Origin: Dactylosporangium siamense
GTDB taxonomy: Bacteria; Actinomycetota; Actinomycetes; Mycobacteriales; Micromonosporaceae
Assembly: GCF_016862795.1 (NCBI RefSeq)
Contig: NZ_BONQ01000055.1
Coordinates: forward strand, 1-64,000
Direction: 5' to 3'
DNA length: 64,000 nt
Shown: piece after piece, positions 52,901-60,874 of the stretch
Layout: every line of letters begins with the position of its first letter
Position numbering within the stretch: position 1 is the first letter of the stretch
The notes under the pieces: model-generated
What the model saw: the letters and a program-made list of their open reading frames with translations, nothing else
Databases searched by the model: none
Told to the model about the DNA's origin: nothing
Position numbers and translations under genes: made by a program

Positions 52901-53194
52901 CTGGATCTCGCCGGCGCCGCGGTCCTCGGCGATCGTGCAGCCGCCGTCGGTGCGCAGGCACGAGTAGGTGCCGCCGAAGCCGTCGTCGTTGGAGCCGTCG
53001 CGGCCGAAGCCGGAGAACTGTTTCGTCCGGGTGCCGGCGGACAGCGTCGGCAGCCGGTCGAGGCGCCGGTAGGTGTCCCAGCCGACCGGTCCCTTGTCGT
53101 CCGGCACCGCCGCGCCTGCGGGCGCGGGGGCGGCGACGGCCATGAGCAGCGGGAGCAGCAGGGCCGCGACGACGGTTCTTCGCAACAGGCGCAT
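49979..53194 (-). CDS. Secreted GH172 (DUF2961) enzyme with FN3 and FG-GAP modules
   Basis: 1071 residues from ATG 53194 (GGAAGGGA site). Signal peptide 1-28. Residues about 32-510 form the DUF2961/GH172 domain, with the near-invariant Y-G-T-G-T-E-D-F-Y at about 421-429 (Glu426) and [12 protein letters not shown] earlier. GH172 enzymes act on furanosides: difructose anhydride or D-arabinofuranosyl chains. Residues about 515-655 are a beta domain, about 660-750 a fibronectin III module and about 758-1071 six FG-GAP repeats, related to those of the two peptidoglycan hydrolases. First gene of an operon with the GH43-like enzyme, under the operator at 53211. Confidence 0.85.
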   Translation of the reverse strand: MRLLRRTVVAALLLPLLMAVAAPAPAGAAVPDDKGPVGWDTYRRLDRLPTLSAGTRTKQFSGFGRDGSNDDGFGGTYSCLRTDGGCTIAEDRGAGEIQSIWFTRDNGDVSATGWIRVELDGVTVVNTGLQNLVNGNLGAPFVWPLVTNADQTSGGVTVKVPMPYRTSMRIVTQNNPLFYHVGYRTFADANGITRFNPADQALDVVDNLRQAGLRDPKPPQAGATTATATVTAPAGGQATLAALSGPRAISALRLRIPDGAATEATLTALRLRITFDGRTTVDAPVAEFFGAGLGERTVRSLMFAMDAAPGGWYSAWWPMPFGANATVAIANTGGASIGGIQAEVTSAPTTWSSDVGYFTTQSRRAETVAGKDWIMADQAGRGRLVGVSQTMRAHITGGNTRNYLEGDERIHVDGASSPQWYGTGTEDFYESGWYFNRGEYSGVFTGNTGHRFRTGGCADECDAAYRLMLGDAVAYTSGLRFGIEHGPTANEPADYASTAFLYTQPTAAVRQTDTVLTGDAASRSAHGYADGAATQYQLTSVFEGDNDDVSSTGQVRSGTSAISFRVAVEPGNSGVRLRRTGDQQRAYQQAAVAVDGVSAGTWLQPLGNEIQRWLTDEFTLPAALTAGKSAVTVTLTPVGGAWTASRYTASSMVAPYLDTTAPGAVTGLAVTGGRTHAIGLTWSEASDNVGVTSYRVYGSTNSSVPVTAANLRGTVAGTGFRHGPLPIGQTWYYRVVAVDAAGNAGPASGVVSGSVRGRVVSDVNGDGRDDAVAFTRGADSDVFSATSTGTSFGASVKGNDFFAIDGEVPFTGDVNGDGRTDLITFTRGSLADVYVALGNGSGGFGGGAKWHDFFAVDAEVPLVGDVDGDGRTDIITFTRGANADVYVALSTGSGFGPGIRWHDRFAIGTETPLVGDFDGDGRDDIATFTGGTGGSFYVALSDGGRFVGDGWLWRSGFGGDVVSTGDVNGDGRDDLVAFTRGSTADVFVALSSGTGFGTPVKWHDNFAINAERPGVGDFDGDGRADIVTFTGDPAADAFVSLSDGGRFVQNAWKWHDTFGGGASTVVRPSAP

Positions 53195-53210
53195 GGGTGG
53201 CGTCCCTTCC

Positions 53211-53226
53211 GAGAAATCGATTGCTG
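53211..53226. promoter_or_regulatory. Arabinan-locus operator, copy 3 (GAGAAATCGATTGCTG)
   Basis: Identical 16-mer to copy 1 at 43933. It lies directly downstream of a candidate promoter for the GH172 operon. Confidence 0.78.
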
Positions 53227-53228
53227 CC

Positions 53229-53257
53229 AGTAGACGACTTACATACGCCTGCGTCAA
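53229..53257 (-). promoter_or_regulatory. Promoter of the GH172-GH43 operon
   Basis: Minus strand -35 TTGACG (53257-53252), 17-bp spacer, -10 TCTACT (53234-53229). The operator at 53211-53226 begins 3 bp after the -10, the same layout as in the ABC operon. Confidence 0.6.
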
Positions 53258-53348
53258 TATGTCAGAAGCTTACGATCGGTCAGGGCGGCCGGCCCGCCTC
53301 GAGCGCCGGCGGCACGGCGGTCGGCGCGCCCGTCGCCAACCACGGGGC

Positions 53349-53360
53349 GAAATCGATTTC
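53349..53360. promoter_or_regulatory. Arabinan-locus operator, copy 4 (GAAATCGATTTC)
   Basis: Perfect 12-bp palindrome 88 bp upstream of the LacI-family start codon, suggesting autoregulation. Confidence 0.78.
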
Positions 53361-53448
53361 CGGCCACACCGGGCGGCCCGTCACCGGTAGGCACGACCGT
53401 CCGGCGTGGCATTATTGCGCTCCGGAGATGTCGGGAAGGATTGGGATC

Positions 53449-54444
53449 ATGGCGACCATCTACGACGTCGCGCAGCGCGCACAGGTCTCCCCGGCCACCG
53501 TCTCCCGGGTGCTCAACGGGCGGTCCAGCGTCGACCCCGACATGGCCACCCGGGTCCAGGAGGCGGTCCGCGAGCTGGACTACCGCCCCAATTCCGTGGC
53601 GCGCAACCTGCGCCGCAGCCGCACCACGCTGTGGGCGGTGATCATCTCCGACGTCGGCAACCCCTTCTTCACCGCGATGGTGCGCGGCGTCGAGGACGTC
53701 GGCCAGCGGGCCGGCTACTCGGTCGTGCTGTGCAACAGCGACGAGGACCCGGCCAAGGAGGCGCAGTACGTCACCGCCGCCCTGCAGGACCAGATGGCCG
53801 GGGTCATCATCTCCAGCTCCGGCGACCCGGCCAACGTGCGGCGGCTGATCGAGGCCGGCACGCCGGTCGTGGCGATCGACCGGCAGGTCAGCGGGGCCAA
53901 CATCGACAGCGTCCTGGTCGACAACGAGCACGGCGCGCACATGGCCACCGAGCACCTCATCGAGGGCGGGTACCACCGCATCGCCTGCATCACGGGACCC
54001 CGCAAGGTGTCCACGGCCGCGCAGCGGCTGCGCGGCTACCAGCAGGCGTTGAAGGCGCACGGCTTCGGCGCACCGGCGCGGCTGGTGCGCTACTCCGACT
54101 ACCGCGAGGAGGGCGGCTACGCCGCGATGGCGTCACTGCTGGACGCGGGTGACCCACCGGACGCGGTCTTCGCCGCCAACAACCTCATGACCGTCGGCGC
54201 GCTCGAGTGCCTGGTCGACCGGGGCATCACGGTGCCCGCCGGGATCGGCGTCATCGGCTTCGACGAGATCCCGTGGGCGCACCTGGTCCGGCCCTCGCTG
54301 TCGACGGTCTCGCAACCGACCTACGAGCTGGGCCGGACCGCGGCGATGCTCCTCGCGGAGCGGATCACCGAGCCGGACCGGCCCCCGTCGACCGTCACCC
54401 TGCAGACGACGCTCAAGGTCCGCGAGAGCAGCCTCAGATCTTGA
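53449..54444 (+). CDS. LacI-family regulator, proposed master of the 40-58 kb regulon
   Basis: 331 residues from ATG 53449, with GGAAGGA upstream; an ATG at 53428 is weaker. HTH and hinge are residues 2-60 (T-I-Y-D-V-A-Q-R-A-Q-V-S-P-A-T-V-S-R-V-L-N-G and Y-R-P-N-S-V-A-R-N-L-R). The effector domain begins at V-I-I-S-D-V-G-N-P-F-F and contains F-A-A-N-N-L-M-T and G-F-D-E-I-P-W. It sits between the GH172 and isomerase operons and has the shared palindrome in front of it. Likely inducer is a pentose or arabinan fragment (inferred). Confidence 0.92.
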   Translation: MATIYDVAQRAQVSPATVSRVLNGRSSVDPDMATRVQEAVRELDYRPNSVARNLRRSRTTLWAVIISDVGNPFFTAMVRGVEDVGQRAGYSVVLCNSDEDPAKEAQYVTAALQDQMAGVIISSSGDPANVRRLIEAGTPVVAIDRQVSGANIDSVLVDNEHGAHMATEHLIEGGYHRIACITGPRKVSTAAQRLRGYQQALKAHGFGAPARLVRYSDYREEGGYAAMASLLDAGDPPDAVFAANNLMTVGALECLVDRGITVPAGIGVIGFDEIPWAHLVRPSLSTVSQPTYELGRTAAMLLAERITEPDRPPSTVTLQTTLKVRESSLRS

Positions 54445-56074
54445 CGTCGCCGCACAGGTGCACGACGACCCCGAGCTCGTGGAACAGCGCCGCCTTCGCC
54501 AGCAGGGCACGGTCGGCGGCCCCGGCGTCCGGGGCGTAGGCGACCTGCACGTGGTTGGCCTTGTGCCGGGCCATCAGCTGGTCGCGGCCCACGCCGTGCA
54601 GCACCGCGTGCATGATCGGCCACTGCCGGTCGGTCGCGTCGAGCCGGCGCTGGGACTCCTGCGCCGGCAGGCCGCGCACGGTGGCCCGGCCCAGGTCGAC
54701 GTGCAGCACGGCATCCATGATGAACACCCGCGACCACACGATCTCGCCCGGTTTCGACACTCCGCTCAGCGTGCCGCCGCCCAGGGGGAAGAACATCGGC
54801 GGCTGCCGCATGCTGTAGCTCTTGTCGTAGCCGCCGTTGTGCGAGGCGGGCACGGAGCCGGAGATCTCGAAGACCCAGACGAACTCGCCCTCGTAGTCCG
54901 CACCCCACCGGATGTCGTGCAGCGTGGTCGCCGGGTCGAAGCCCATCGCGTTCCACAACCGGTTGGTGACCAGCGCGTCGACGGCCACGCCCTCATCGAC
55001 CTCGTTGAAGTGTGGCAGCGGGGCGCCGGCGTAGAGCTCCCGGCCGCCGTCGCGGCTGCGCACGGGCGGGCGCTCCACGTTGTTCAGCAGGCCCTCGGCC
55101 AGGTCGCTGGCCGGCACCACGTCCTTGAGGCCCTGCTGGTACTGGATGCCGACCGCGTCGAGCCCGAAGTCGTCGCTGATCCGCAGCGCCGCGATGTACA
55201 TCTTGAACTGGCTCGTTGTCTGCGCCTCGGTGAGCTCGCCGGCCTCGTCGGTGCCGAAGTGGAACGTGAAGCCGCGCTCGTCCAGCCACGCCTTGACCGC
55301 CGCCGCCTCCTCGTCGGTCACCTTGAGCATCTCCGCGACCAGGGCGCTCTGCGACAGCCGCTCCTTGAAGATGCCGAGGGGGTTGAGCAGCTCGTCGTCG
55401 AAGATGGCGTTGTACATGCCCATGCAGCCCTCGTCGAAGACGCCGATGACGGCCTTCTCGTCGCGCAGCTGCCGGGCCAGCGCGGTGCCGAGCACCACCT
55501 CGGGCTCGGATTCGTCCAGCGGCGGCAGGTCCCGCACGTGCGACAGGTCGTGCTCCACGGTGCCGGTGTCCAGCCAGCGGCGCAGCCCGTCCACGGCCCA
55601 GTCGTCGGTGAAGTCCTCGCTCCACAGCGCGGAATGCCCGACGCCGGCCTTGGTGAGGCTGGCGGTGAGGTTGAGCAGGCCGACCAGGCCGGGGAACGCG
55701 CCGGACCAGTTCGCCACGACGAGGATCGGGCCCTCGTGGGTGCGCAGCCCCGCCAGGACGTGGTGGCTGTACTGCCAGACCGCCTCGACGACGATGAGCG
55801 GCGCGTCGCGCGGGATGGTCTTGAACACCTCGATGCCCATGCGCTGGCTGTCGATGAACCCGTGCTGCTTCGCCGGGTCGAACGCGTGCGTGCGGCTGGC
55901 GCTCCAGCCGAGCCGTCCGAGCGCCGCGGTCACGTCGGCCTCCAGCTGCTGCTGGGTGGGCCAGCAGCGGATGTTCGCGCTCGGCCGCAGGTCGCCGCTG
56001 ACCACCAGGTACGCGGTGGCGGGCTCGGCGGCCGGGCGCCGCAGCGGCACCGGGAGCTGATACGGACTCGTCAT
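54434..56074 (-). CDS. L-fucose/D-arabinose isomerase-like enzyme
   Basis: 546 residues from ATG 56074 (GGAGGAA site), overlapping the kinase stop by 4 nt. The fold and length match the FucI/AraA-like ketol-isomerase group, in which fucose isomerases also accept D-arabinose. Notable segments are F-D-E-G-C-M-G-M-Y-N, W-S-G-A-F-P-G-L-V-G and, near the C-terminus, V-H-L-C-G-D-V-K-I. Metal ligands cannot be assigned with confidence because similarity is distant. Expected reaction: D-arabinose to D-ribulose (or a 6-deoxy sugar equivalent). Its 3' end overlaps the convergent LacI gene by 11 bp. Confidence 0.75.
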   Translation of the reverse strand: MTSPYQLPVPLRRPAAEPATAYLVVSGDLRPSANIRCWPTQQQLEADVTAALGRLGWSASRTHAFDPAKQHGFIDSQRMGIEVFKTIPRDAPLIVVEAVWQYSHHVLAGLRTHEGPILVVANWSGAFPGLVGLLNLTASLTKAGVGHSALWSEDFTDDWAVDGLRRWLDTGTVEHDLSHVRDLPPLDESEPEVVLGTALARQLRDEKAVIGVFDEGCMGMYNAIFDDELLNPLGIFKERLSQSALVAEMLKVTDEEAAAVKAWLDERGFTFHFGTDEAGELTEAQTTSQFKMYIAALRISDDFGLDAVGIQYQQGLKDVVPASDLAEGLLNNVERPPVRSRDGGRELYAGAPLPHFNEVDEGVAVDALVTNRLWNAMGFDPATTLHDIRWGADYEGEFVWVFEISGSVPASHNGGYDKSYSMRQPPMFFPLGGGTLSGVSKPGEIVWSRVFIMDAVLHVDLGRATVRGLPAQESQRRLDATDRQWPIMHAVLHGVGRDQLMARHKANHVQVAYAPDAGAADRALLAKAALFHELGVVVHLCGDVKI

Positions 56075-57558
56075 GGTTCCTCCGAAGGTGCGGGGGTGCT
56101 GGCCAGGGTGTGGGCGATGGCGGCGGTGGCCGGGTACAGGTCGAGGTACAGCCGGAACAGCCGCTCGTAGGTCTCGGCGGTGCGCGGGTCGGGCTGGACC
56201 GTCGCGACGTTCGGGTTCCAGCGGTCGATGTCCGCGGTCCGGGCCGCGAGATATGCGGCGCCGTAGCTCGCGCCGATGGTCTTCTCGGGCATCAGCTGCG
56301 CCATGCCGGTCACGTCCGACACGATCTGCGCCCACAGGCCGCCCTGGGTGCCGCCGCCGACCGCGACGATCCGCTCGATGCGCCCGCCGGCCCGCTCGAG
56401 CTCCTCGATGTTGTGGCGCACGCCGAACGCGGTGGCCTCCAGGACCGCCCGGTACAGGTCGCCGCGGGTGTGCCGCAGGGTCAGCCCGGCGATCACGCCG
56501 CGCGCGTCGGGGTCGGCGATCGGGGTGCGCTCGCCGGCGAAGTACGGCAGCATCAGCAGCCCGCGGGCGCCGGGCCCGGATGCGGCCGCCTCCTGGAGCA
56601 GCTGCGGATAGCCGGGCGCGCCGAGCAGGTCGTGCAGCCAGGTGGTGATCGCGCCGGACGTCGCCATGCCCGCGGCGAGGTTGCGGGTCCCGGGGAACGC
56701 ACCGGTCGTGCCCCACAGCACCGGCGAGGTGTTGCGCACCTCGGTGGTGTGCACCAGGAACATCGTCGTGCCGTACATGAGCATGAGGTCGCCGAGGCGT
56801 TGCGCGCCGACGCTCACCGCCTCGGTCCAGGCGTCGATCGTGCCGGCGACGACGGGCGTGCCGGCCGGCAGCCCGGTCTGCGCGGCGGCCACGGCGGTGA
56901 CGGTGCCGACGACGTCGGCGGGCCAGACCAGCGGCGGCAGTTCGAGCGGCCCGGCGAGGTCCGCGGCCCACGGCCGGTGCCAGTCCTGCGCGGCGGTGTC
57001 GTACATCGGGGTGCACTGGCTGGCCGAGTGCTGGTCCAGGTAGTAGGCGCCGGTGAGCTGCCAGCCGAGCCAGGTCGCCGGCATGAACAGGCGCCGGGCG
57101 CGGGCCCACTGGTCCGGCTCGTGCTCGGCGAGCCAGGCGAGCTTCGGCCCGACGCTCTGGGTGGACAGCGCGGAGCCGGTCCGTTCCCGGATCGGGCCGG
57201 CGCCGCCGAGCTGCGCGGTCAGCCGGGCGATCTGTGCGGTGGCGCGGGTGTCGACGCCGTACAGGATGCCGGGCCGCAACGGGGTGCCGGCCTCGTCGGT
57301 GATCACGACGCACGGGCCCATGCCGCTGACGCCGACCGCTGTGACTTCGCTGTGGGCCACGGACAGCAGCTCGCGGATGATGGAGACGGCCTCGTCCCAC
57401 CAGATCCCCGCGTCCATCTCGACGTGTCCCGGCCGCGGATGGCGCACCTCGTGGGCGCGGGTGGCGCTCGCCAGGATCGTGCCGTCCAGCGCGACGAGCA
57501 CCCCTTTCGTGCTCGAGGTGCCGACATCGATGCCCACGATCGTCGCCGTGTTCGACAT
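56071..57558 (-). CDS. FGGY-family sugar kinase (xylulokinase/ribulokinase-like)
   Basis: 495 residues. The N-terminal ATPase-like motif I-V-G-I-D-V-G-T-S-S-T-K-G-V-L is at about 7-21, with G-V-S-G-M-G-P near 78, the catalytic Asp probably in G-T-I-D-A-W-T-E-A near 238 and the second-domain V-G-G-G-T-Q-G-G-L-W-A-Q near 398. FGGY kinases phosphorylate ketoses or polyols. Coupled by a 4-nt overlap to the isomerase, it should phosphorylate that enzyme's ketose product, for example D-ribulose. The operator at 57574 lies 16 bp upstream of the start. Confidence 0.9.
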   Translation of the reverse strand: MSNTATIVGIDVGTSSTKGVLVALDGTILASATRAHEVRHPRPGHVEMDAGIWWDEAVSIIRELLSVAHSEVTAVGVSGMGPCVVITDEAGTPLRPGILYGVDTRATAQIARLTAQLGGAGPIRERTGSALSTQSVGPKLAWLAEHEPDQWARARRLFMPATWLGWQLTGAYYLDQHSASQCTPMYDTAAQDWHRPWAADLAGPLELPPLVWPADVVGTVTAVAAAQTGLPAGTPVVAGTIDAWTEAVSVGAQRLGDLMLMYGTTMFLVHTTEVRNTSPVLWGTTGAFPGTRNLAAGMATSGAITTWLHDLLGAPGYPQLLQEAAASGPGARGLLMLPYFAGERTPIADPDARGVIAGLTLRHTRGDLYRAVLEATAFGVRHNIEELERAGGRIERIVAVGGGTQGGLWAQIVSDVTGMAQLMPEKTIGASYGAAYLAARTADIDRWNPNVATVQPDPRTAETYERLFRLYLDLYPATAAIAHTLASTPAPSEEP

Positions 57559-57573
57559 GGCAACAAGATGTCA

Positions 57574-57585
57574 GAAATCGATTTC
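57574..57585. promoter_or_regulatory. Arabinan-locus operator, copy 5 (GAAATCGATTTC)
   Basis: Perfect 12-bp palindrome 16 bp upstream of the kinase start, just inside a possible minus-strand -35 TTGACG (57593-57588). Completes the set of five copies in the block. Confidence 0.8.
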
Positions 57586-57684
57586 CCCGTCAATGCCGGG
57601 CGTCGATGCGTGGGGCCTGGCGTGGGTCTGTCGAGAACGCGGGACCGGCTCCGTCCCAGGTGCATGAACACACCTGAAGGAACC

Positions 57685-58182
57685 ATGGGACCGGACGAGA
57701 TCACCGAGGTGCTGCACCGGCCGTACAGCCAGGAGCTGCTGGCCCGCGACGTGACCCGGCTGGCGTACGTCGCCAAGGACGGCACGCCCCGCACCGTGCC
57801 GATCGCGTTCACCTGGAACGGCACCCAGATCGTCATGTGCACCTCGACGAACGCGCCGAAACTGTCGTCACTGCGGCACAACCCGATGGTCGCCCTGACC
57901 ATCGACACCGAGGTGCACCCGCCCAAGATCCTGCTCATCCGCGGCCGGGCCGAGCTGGACGTCGTCGACGGCATCCCGGCGGAGTACCTGCAGATCAACG
58001 GCAGCTACGAGATGACGGCCGAGCAGCGGGTCCACTGGGAGGCCGAGGTCCGCTCCCTGTACGACGGCATGGTCCGCATCGTCGTGACCCCGACCTGGGC
58101 GAAACTGATCGACTTCGAGACGACCCTCCCGAGCGCGGTCGAGGAGCTGATCCGCGCCCGGGAGGAGCGGCAGCGCGCCTGA
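57685..58182 (+). CDS. Pyridoxamine-5'-phosphate-oxidase-fold (FMN-binding) protein
   Basis: 165 residues from ATG 57685 (GAAGGA upstream; ATG 57664 is in frame). Split-barrel fold of the PNPOx-like family: V-T-R-L-A-Y-V-A-K-D-G-T-P-R-T-V-P-I near the start, then R-H-N-P-M-V-A-L-T-I-D, typical of FMN- or F420-binding reductases and heme-binding relatives. Substrate is unknown. Convergent with the phosphoketolase gene (10 bp apart). Confidence 0.87.
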   Translation: MGPDEITEVLHRPYSQELLARDVTRLAYVAKDGTPRTVPIAFTWNGTQIVMCTSTNAPKLSSLRHNPMVALTIDTEVHPPKILLIRGRAELDVVDGIPAEYLQINGSYEMTAEQRVHWEAEVRSLYDGMVRIVVTPTWAKLIDFETTLPSAVEELIRAREERQRA

Positions 58183-58192
58183 ACGGCGCGGC

Positions 58193-60592
58193 TCAGAGGG
58201 TCCAGTTCCGGATCTCGGGCAGGTCCTCGAGGTGCTCCACCACATACGTCTCGTGCTCGGCGAGCTTCTGCTCGCACCACGCCTTGAGCTCGGTGGCGCC
58301 GCGGGGCAGCCGCGCGGCGTTGTTGATGGCGTCCATGACGAGGTGGTAGCGCGACGCCCGGTTGCGGACCGTCATGTCGAACGGGGTCGTGGTGGTGCCC
58401 TCCTCGATGAAGCCGCGGACCCGGAACCGGTCCACGTCGGGGCGGCCGTGCACGAGCTGGTGGATCGCGCCCGGGTAGCCGTGGAAGGCGAACACGACGT
58501 CGACGCGGTCGGTGAACAGCTCCGTGAACCGGGTCGGGCTCATCCCGTGCGGGTGGTCCTTCGGCCGGGGCAGCGTCATCAGGTCCACGACGTTGACGAC
58601 CCGCACCTTGAGCTTCGGCAGCCGCTCCCGCAGGATCTGGGCCGCCGCCACGGTCTCCATCGTGACGATGTCACCGGCGCAGGCCAGGACGATGTCCGGG
58701 TCGGTGGCGCCGTCGTCGGTGCCGGCCCAGTCCCAGATGCCGGCGCCCTCCGCGCAGTGGGCGGCGGCCTCCTCAATGCTCAACCACTGCAGCTGCGGCT
58801 GCTTGTCGATGACGATGAGGTTGATGTACGACCGCGACCGCAGGCAGTGGTCGGCGACGGACAGCAGGGTGTTGGCGTCCGGCGGCAGGTACACCCGGGC
58901 CACGTCGCCGCGCTGGGTGAGCACCACCTGGATGAGGCCGGGACCCTGGTGGGAGAAGCCGTTGTGGTCGTTGCGCCAGGCGGTGGAGGTGAGCAGCACG
59001 TTGAGGCTGGGAACCTTCGCCCGCCACGGCAGCCGCTTCGCCTCCTGCAGCCACTTGCCGTGCTGGACCGTCTGCGACGCGGACACCATCGCGAACGCCT
59101 CATAGGTGGCGAACATGCCGTGCCGGCCGGTGAGGTTGTAACCCTCCAGCCAGCCGTGGCAGTTGTGCTCGGACAGCACCTCCATGACCCGCCCGTCGCG
59201 GCCGATCGCGACGTCCGCGTCGGTGACCCGCTCCATGAACGCCCGGTCGGACGCCTCGAAGACGGCGCCGAGCCGGTTGCTGTTGGTCTCGTCCGGGCAG
59301 AACAGCCGGAACCGGTCCGGGTTGTCGCGGTACACGTCGCGCAGCAGCTCCCCGAGCCGCCGGGTGGACTCCGCGTGGGCACCGCCGGGCTTCTTCACCT
59401 CGACGGCGTAGTCGCGGAAGTCGGGCAGGTCGAGGGCGCGGGTGAGCAGGCCGCCGTTGGCGTGCGGGCTGGCGCTCATCCGCAGGTGGCCGTCGGGGGC
59501 GAGACCGCGCACGAGCGCGACCGGCGCACCGGCGGCGTCGAAGAGCTCCTCCGGCCGGTACGAGCGCATCCAGCGCTCCAGGATCGCCAGGTGCTCCGGG
59601 TTGTCCCTCACCCCGGACAGCGGCACCTGGTGCGACCGCCACGTGCCGGTGACCTGGACGCCGTCGACCTGGTCGGGTCCGGTCCAGCCCTTCGGCGACC
59701 GCAGGACGATCAGCGGCCAGTGCGGCCGCCGGCCGTTCCAGCCGCCGTCGCGGGCGGAGCGCTGGATCGCGCGGATCTTTCCCCACGCCTCGGCGAGCGT
59801 GGCCGCGAACCGGTGGTGCATGCCCGGCAGGTCGTCGCCGCCGACCTCGAGCACCTCGTAGCCGTGGCCCTCGAACAGCGACCGGACCTCGGCCGGGTCC
59901 TTGCGGCCCAGCACCGTCGGCCCGGCGATCTTCGCGTCGTTGAGGTGCAGGATCGGCAGGACCGCACCGTCATGGGTGGGGTTGATGAAGGAGATGCCCT
60001 TCCAGGACCCTTCGAGCGGACCGGTCTCCGCCTCACCGTCGCCGACGACCGCGATCGTCAGCAGGTCCGGGTTGTCCATCACGGAGCCGAACGCGTGCAC
60101 CAGCACGTAGCCGAGCTCGCCACCCTCGTGGATGGAGCCCGGTGTCGTGACGGACACGTGGCTGGGGATGCCACCGGGGCTGGAGAACTGCCGGAACAGC
60201 CGCAGCAGCCCGTCGGTGTCCTGGGACACCGCCGGGTAGATGTCGCTGTAGGTGCCCTCCAGGTAGCCGGCCGCGACCAGAGCCGGACCACCGTGACCGG
60301 GCCCGGCCAGGTAGATCGCCTCCTGGCCGGTCCGCCGGATCAACCGGGACACGTGCGCGTAGATCAGCGACAGGCCGGGGCTGGTGCCCCAGTGGCCGAG
60401 CAGCCGCGGCTTGATGTCGTCCGGCTCGAGAGCCCGGCGCAGCAGCGGGTTGGCCTTGAGGTAGATCTGGCCGATGGTCAGGTAATTGTTCGCTCGCCAC
60501 CACGCGTCCAGCTGGGCGATCTCGTCGTCACTGGGCCGGGCGAGCGCTTCGGTCAGCTGCTCGTCGGTGGTGCGGTCCGCGACACTGGTCAC
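58193..60592 (-). CDS. Xylulose-5-phosphate/fructose-6-phosphate phosphoketolase
   Basis: 799 residues from GTG 60592, the usual family length; earlier frames are not family-like. Signatures are G-H-W-G-T-S-P-G-L near 70, E-G-G-E-L-G-Y-V-L, the thiamine-diphosphate/Mg motif G-D-G-E-A-E-T-G-P-L-E-G-S-W, and G-Y-P-G-A-I-H-Q-L near the end. It splits xylulose 5-phosphate with phosphate into acetyl phosphate and glyceraldehyde 3-phosphate. Lying 0.6 kb beyond the kinase-isomerase operon, it could be the exit route for pentose phosphate, although no shared operator was found upstream. Confidence 0.94.
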   Translation of the reverse strand: MTSVADRTTDEQLTEALARPSDDEIAQLDAWWRANNYLTIGQIYLKANPLLRRALEPDDIKPRLLGHWGTSPGLSLIYAHVSRLIRRTGQEAIYLAGPGHGGPALVAAGYLEGTYSDIYPAVSQDTDGLLRLFRQFSSPGGIPSHVSVTTPGSIHEGGELGYVLVHAFGSVMDNPDLLTIAVVGDGEAETGPLEGSWKGISFINPTHDGAVLPILHLNDAKIAGPTVLGRKDPAEVRSLFEGHGYEVLEVGGDDLPGMHHRFAATLAEAWGKIRAIQRSARDGGWNGRRPHWPLIVLRSPKGWTGPDQVDGVQVTGTWRSHQVPLSGVRDNPEHLAILERWMRSYRPEELFDAAGAPVALVRGLAPDGHLRMSASPHANGGLLTRALDLPDFRDYAVEVKKPGGAHAESTRRLGELLRDVYRDNPDRFRLFCPDETNSNRLGAVFEASDRAFMERVTDADVAIGRDGRVMEVLSEHNCHGWLEGYNLTGRHGMFATYEAFAMVSASQTVQHGKWLQEAKRLPWRAKVPSLNVLLTSTAWRNDHNGFSHQGPGLIQVVLTQRGDVARVYLPPDANTLLSVADHCLRSRSYINLIVIDKQPQLQWLSIEEAAAHCAEGAGIWDWAGTDDGATDPDIVLACAGDIVTMETVAAAQILRERLPKLKVRVVNVVDLMTLPRPKDHPHGMSPTRFTELFTDRVDVVFAFHGYPGAIHQLVHGRPDVDRFRVRGFIEEGTTTTPFDMTVRNRASRYHLVMDAINNAARLPRGATELKAWCEQKLAEHETYVVEHLEDLPEIRNWTL

Positions 60593-60874
60593 CGGACGTC
60601 CCTTCGTCGATGTGCGTGCAGTCCGTCCCGGGCCCGAGGTTACGCGGCACGGCGGGGGCCCGCCGCCGGTCTGCGGCGGCCACCTCGACAATCGCCCGGA
60701 CACGGTTCCGGCGGCAGGGCCGGAAGTCCCCCGCCCCCGGGCCCACGGGCCCGGCGGCGACCGGCTGTCAGGCGATCGGCGCGGTTCACGCACATTCGGC
60801 CGTCGCCACCGCGTACCCGCGCCGGTCACCATTGGCTACACAAGGTGTTCGGTCACACACGGATCGGGAAGTCC

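Noticed and set aside
49967-53233. Plus-strand open frame of more than 1000 codons
   Set aside because: It is the mirror of the GH172 and GH43-like genes on the minus strand. The translation is Gly/Val/Arg-rich with no domain, whereas the minus strand has signal peptides and clear motifs.
40388-57558. Fructan utilisation as the role of the GH172 locus
   Set aside because: Possible for GH172 alone, but it does not explain the isomerase plus ketose-kinase pair or the peptidoglycan hydrolases. Kept as the main alternative, not the preferred reading.
58232-60870. Long plus-strand frame leading into the EAL-HDOD protein
   Set aside because: Its first 880 codons are antisense to the phosphoketolase gene and lack any motif. 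Only the part from 60875 is a real gene.
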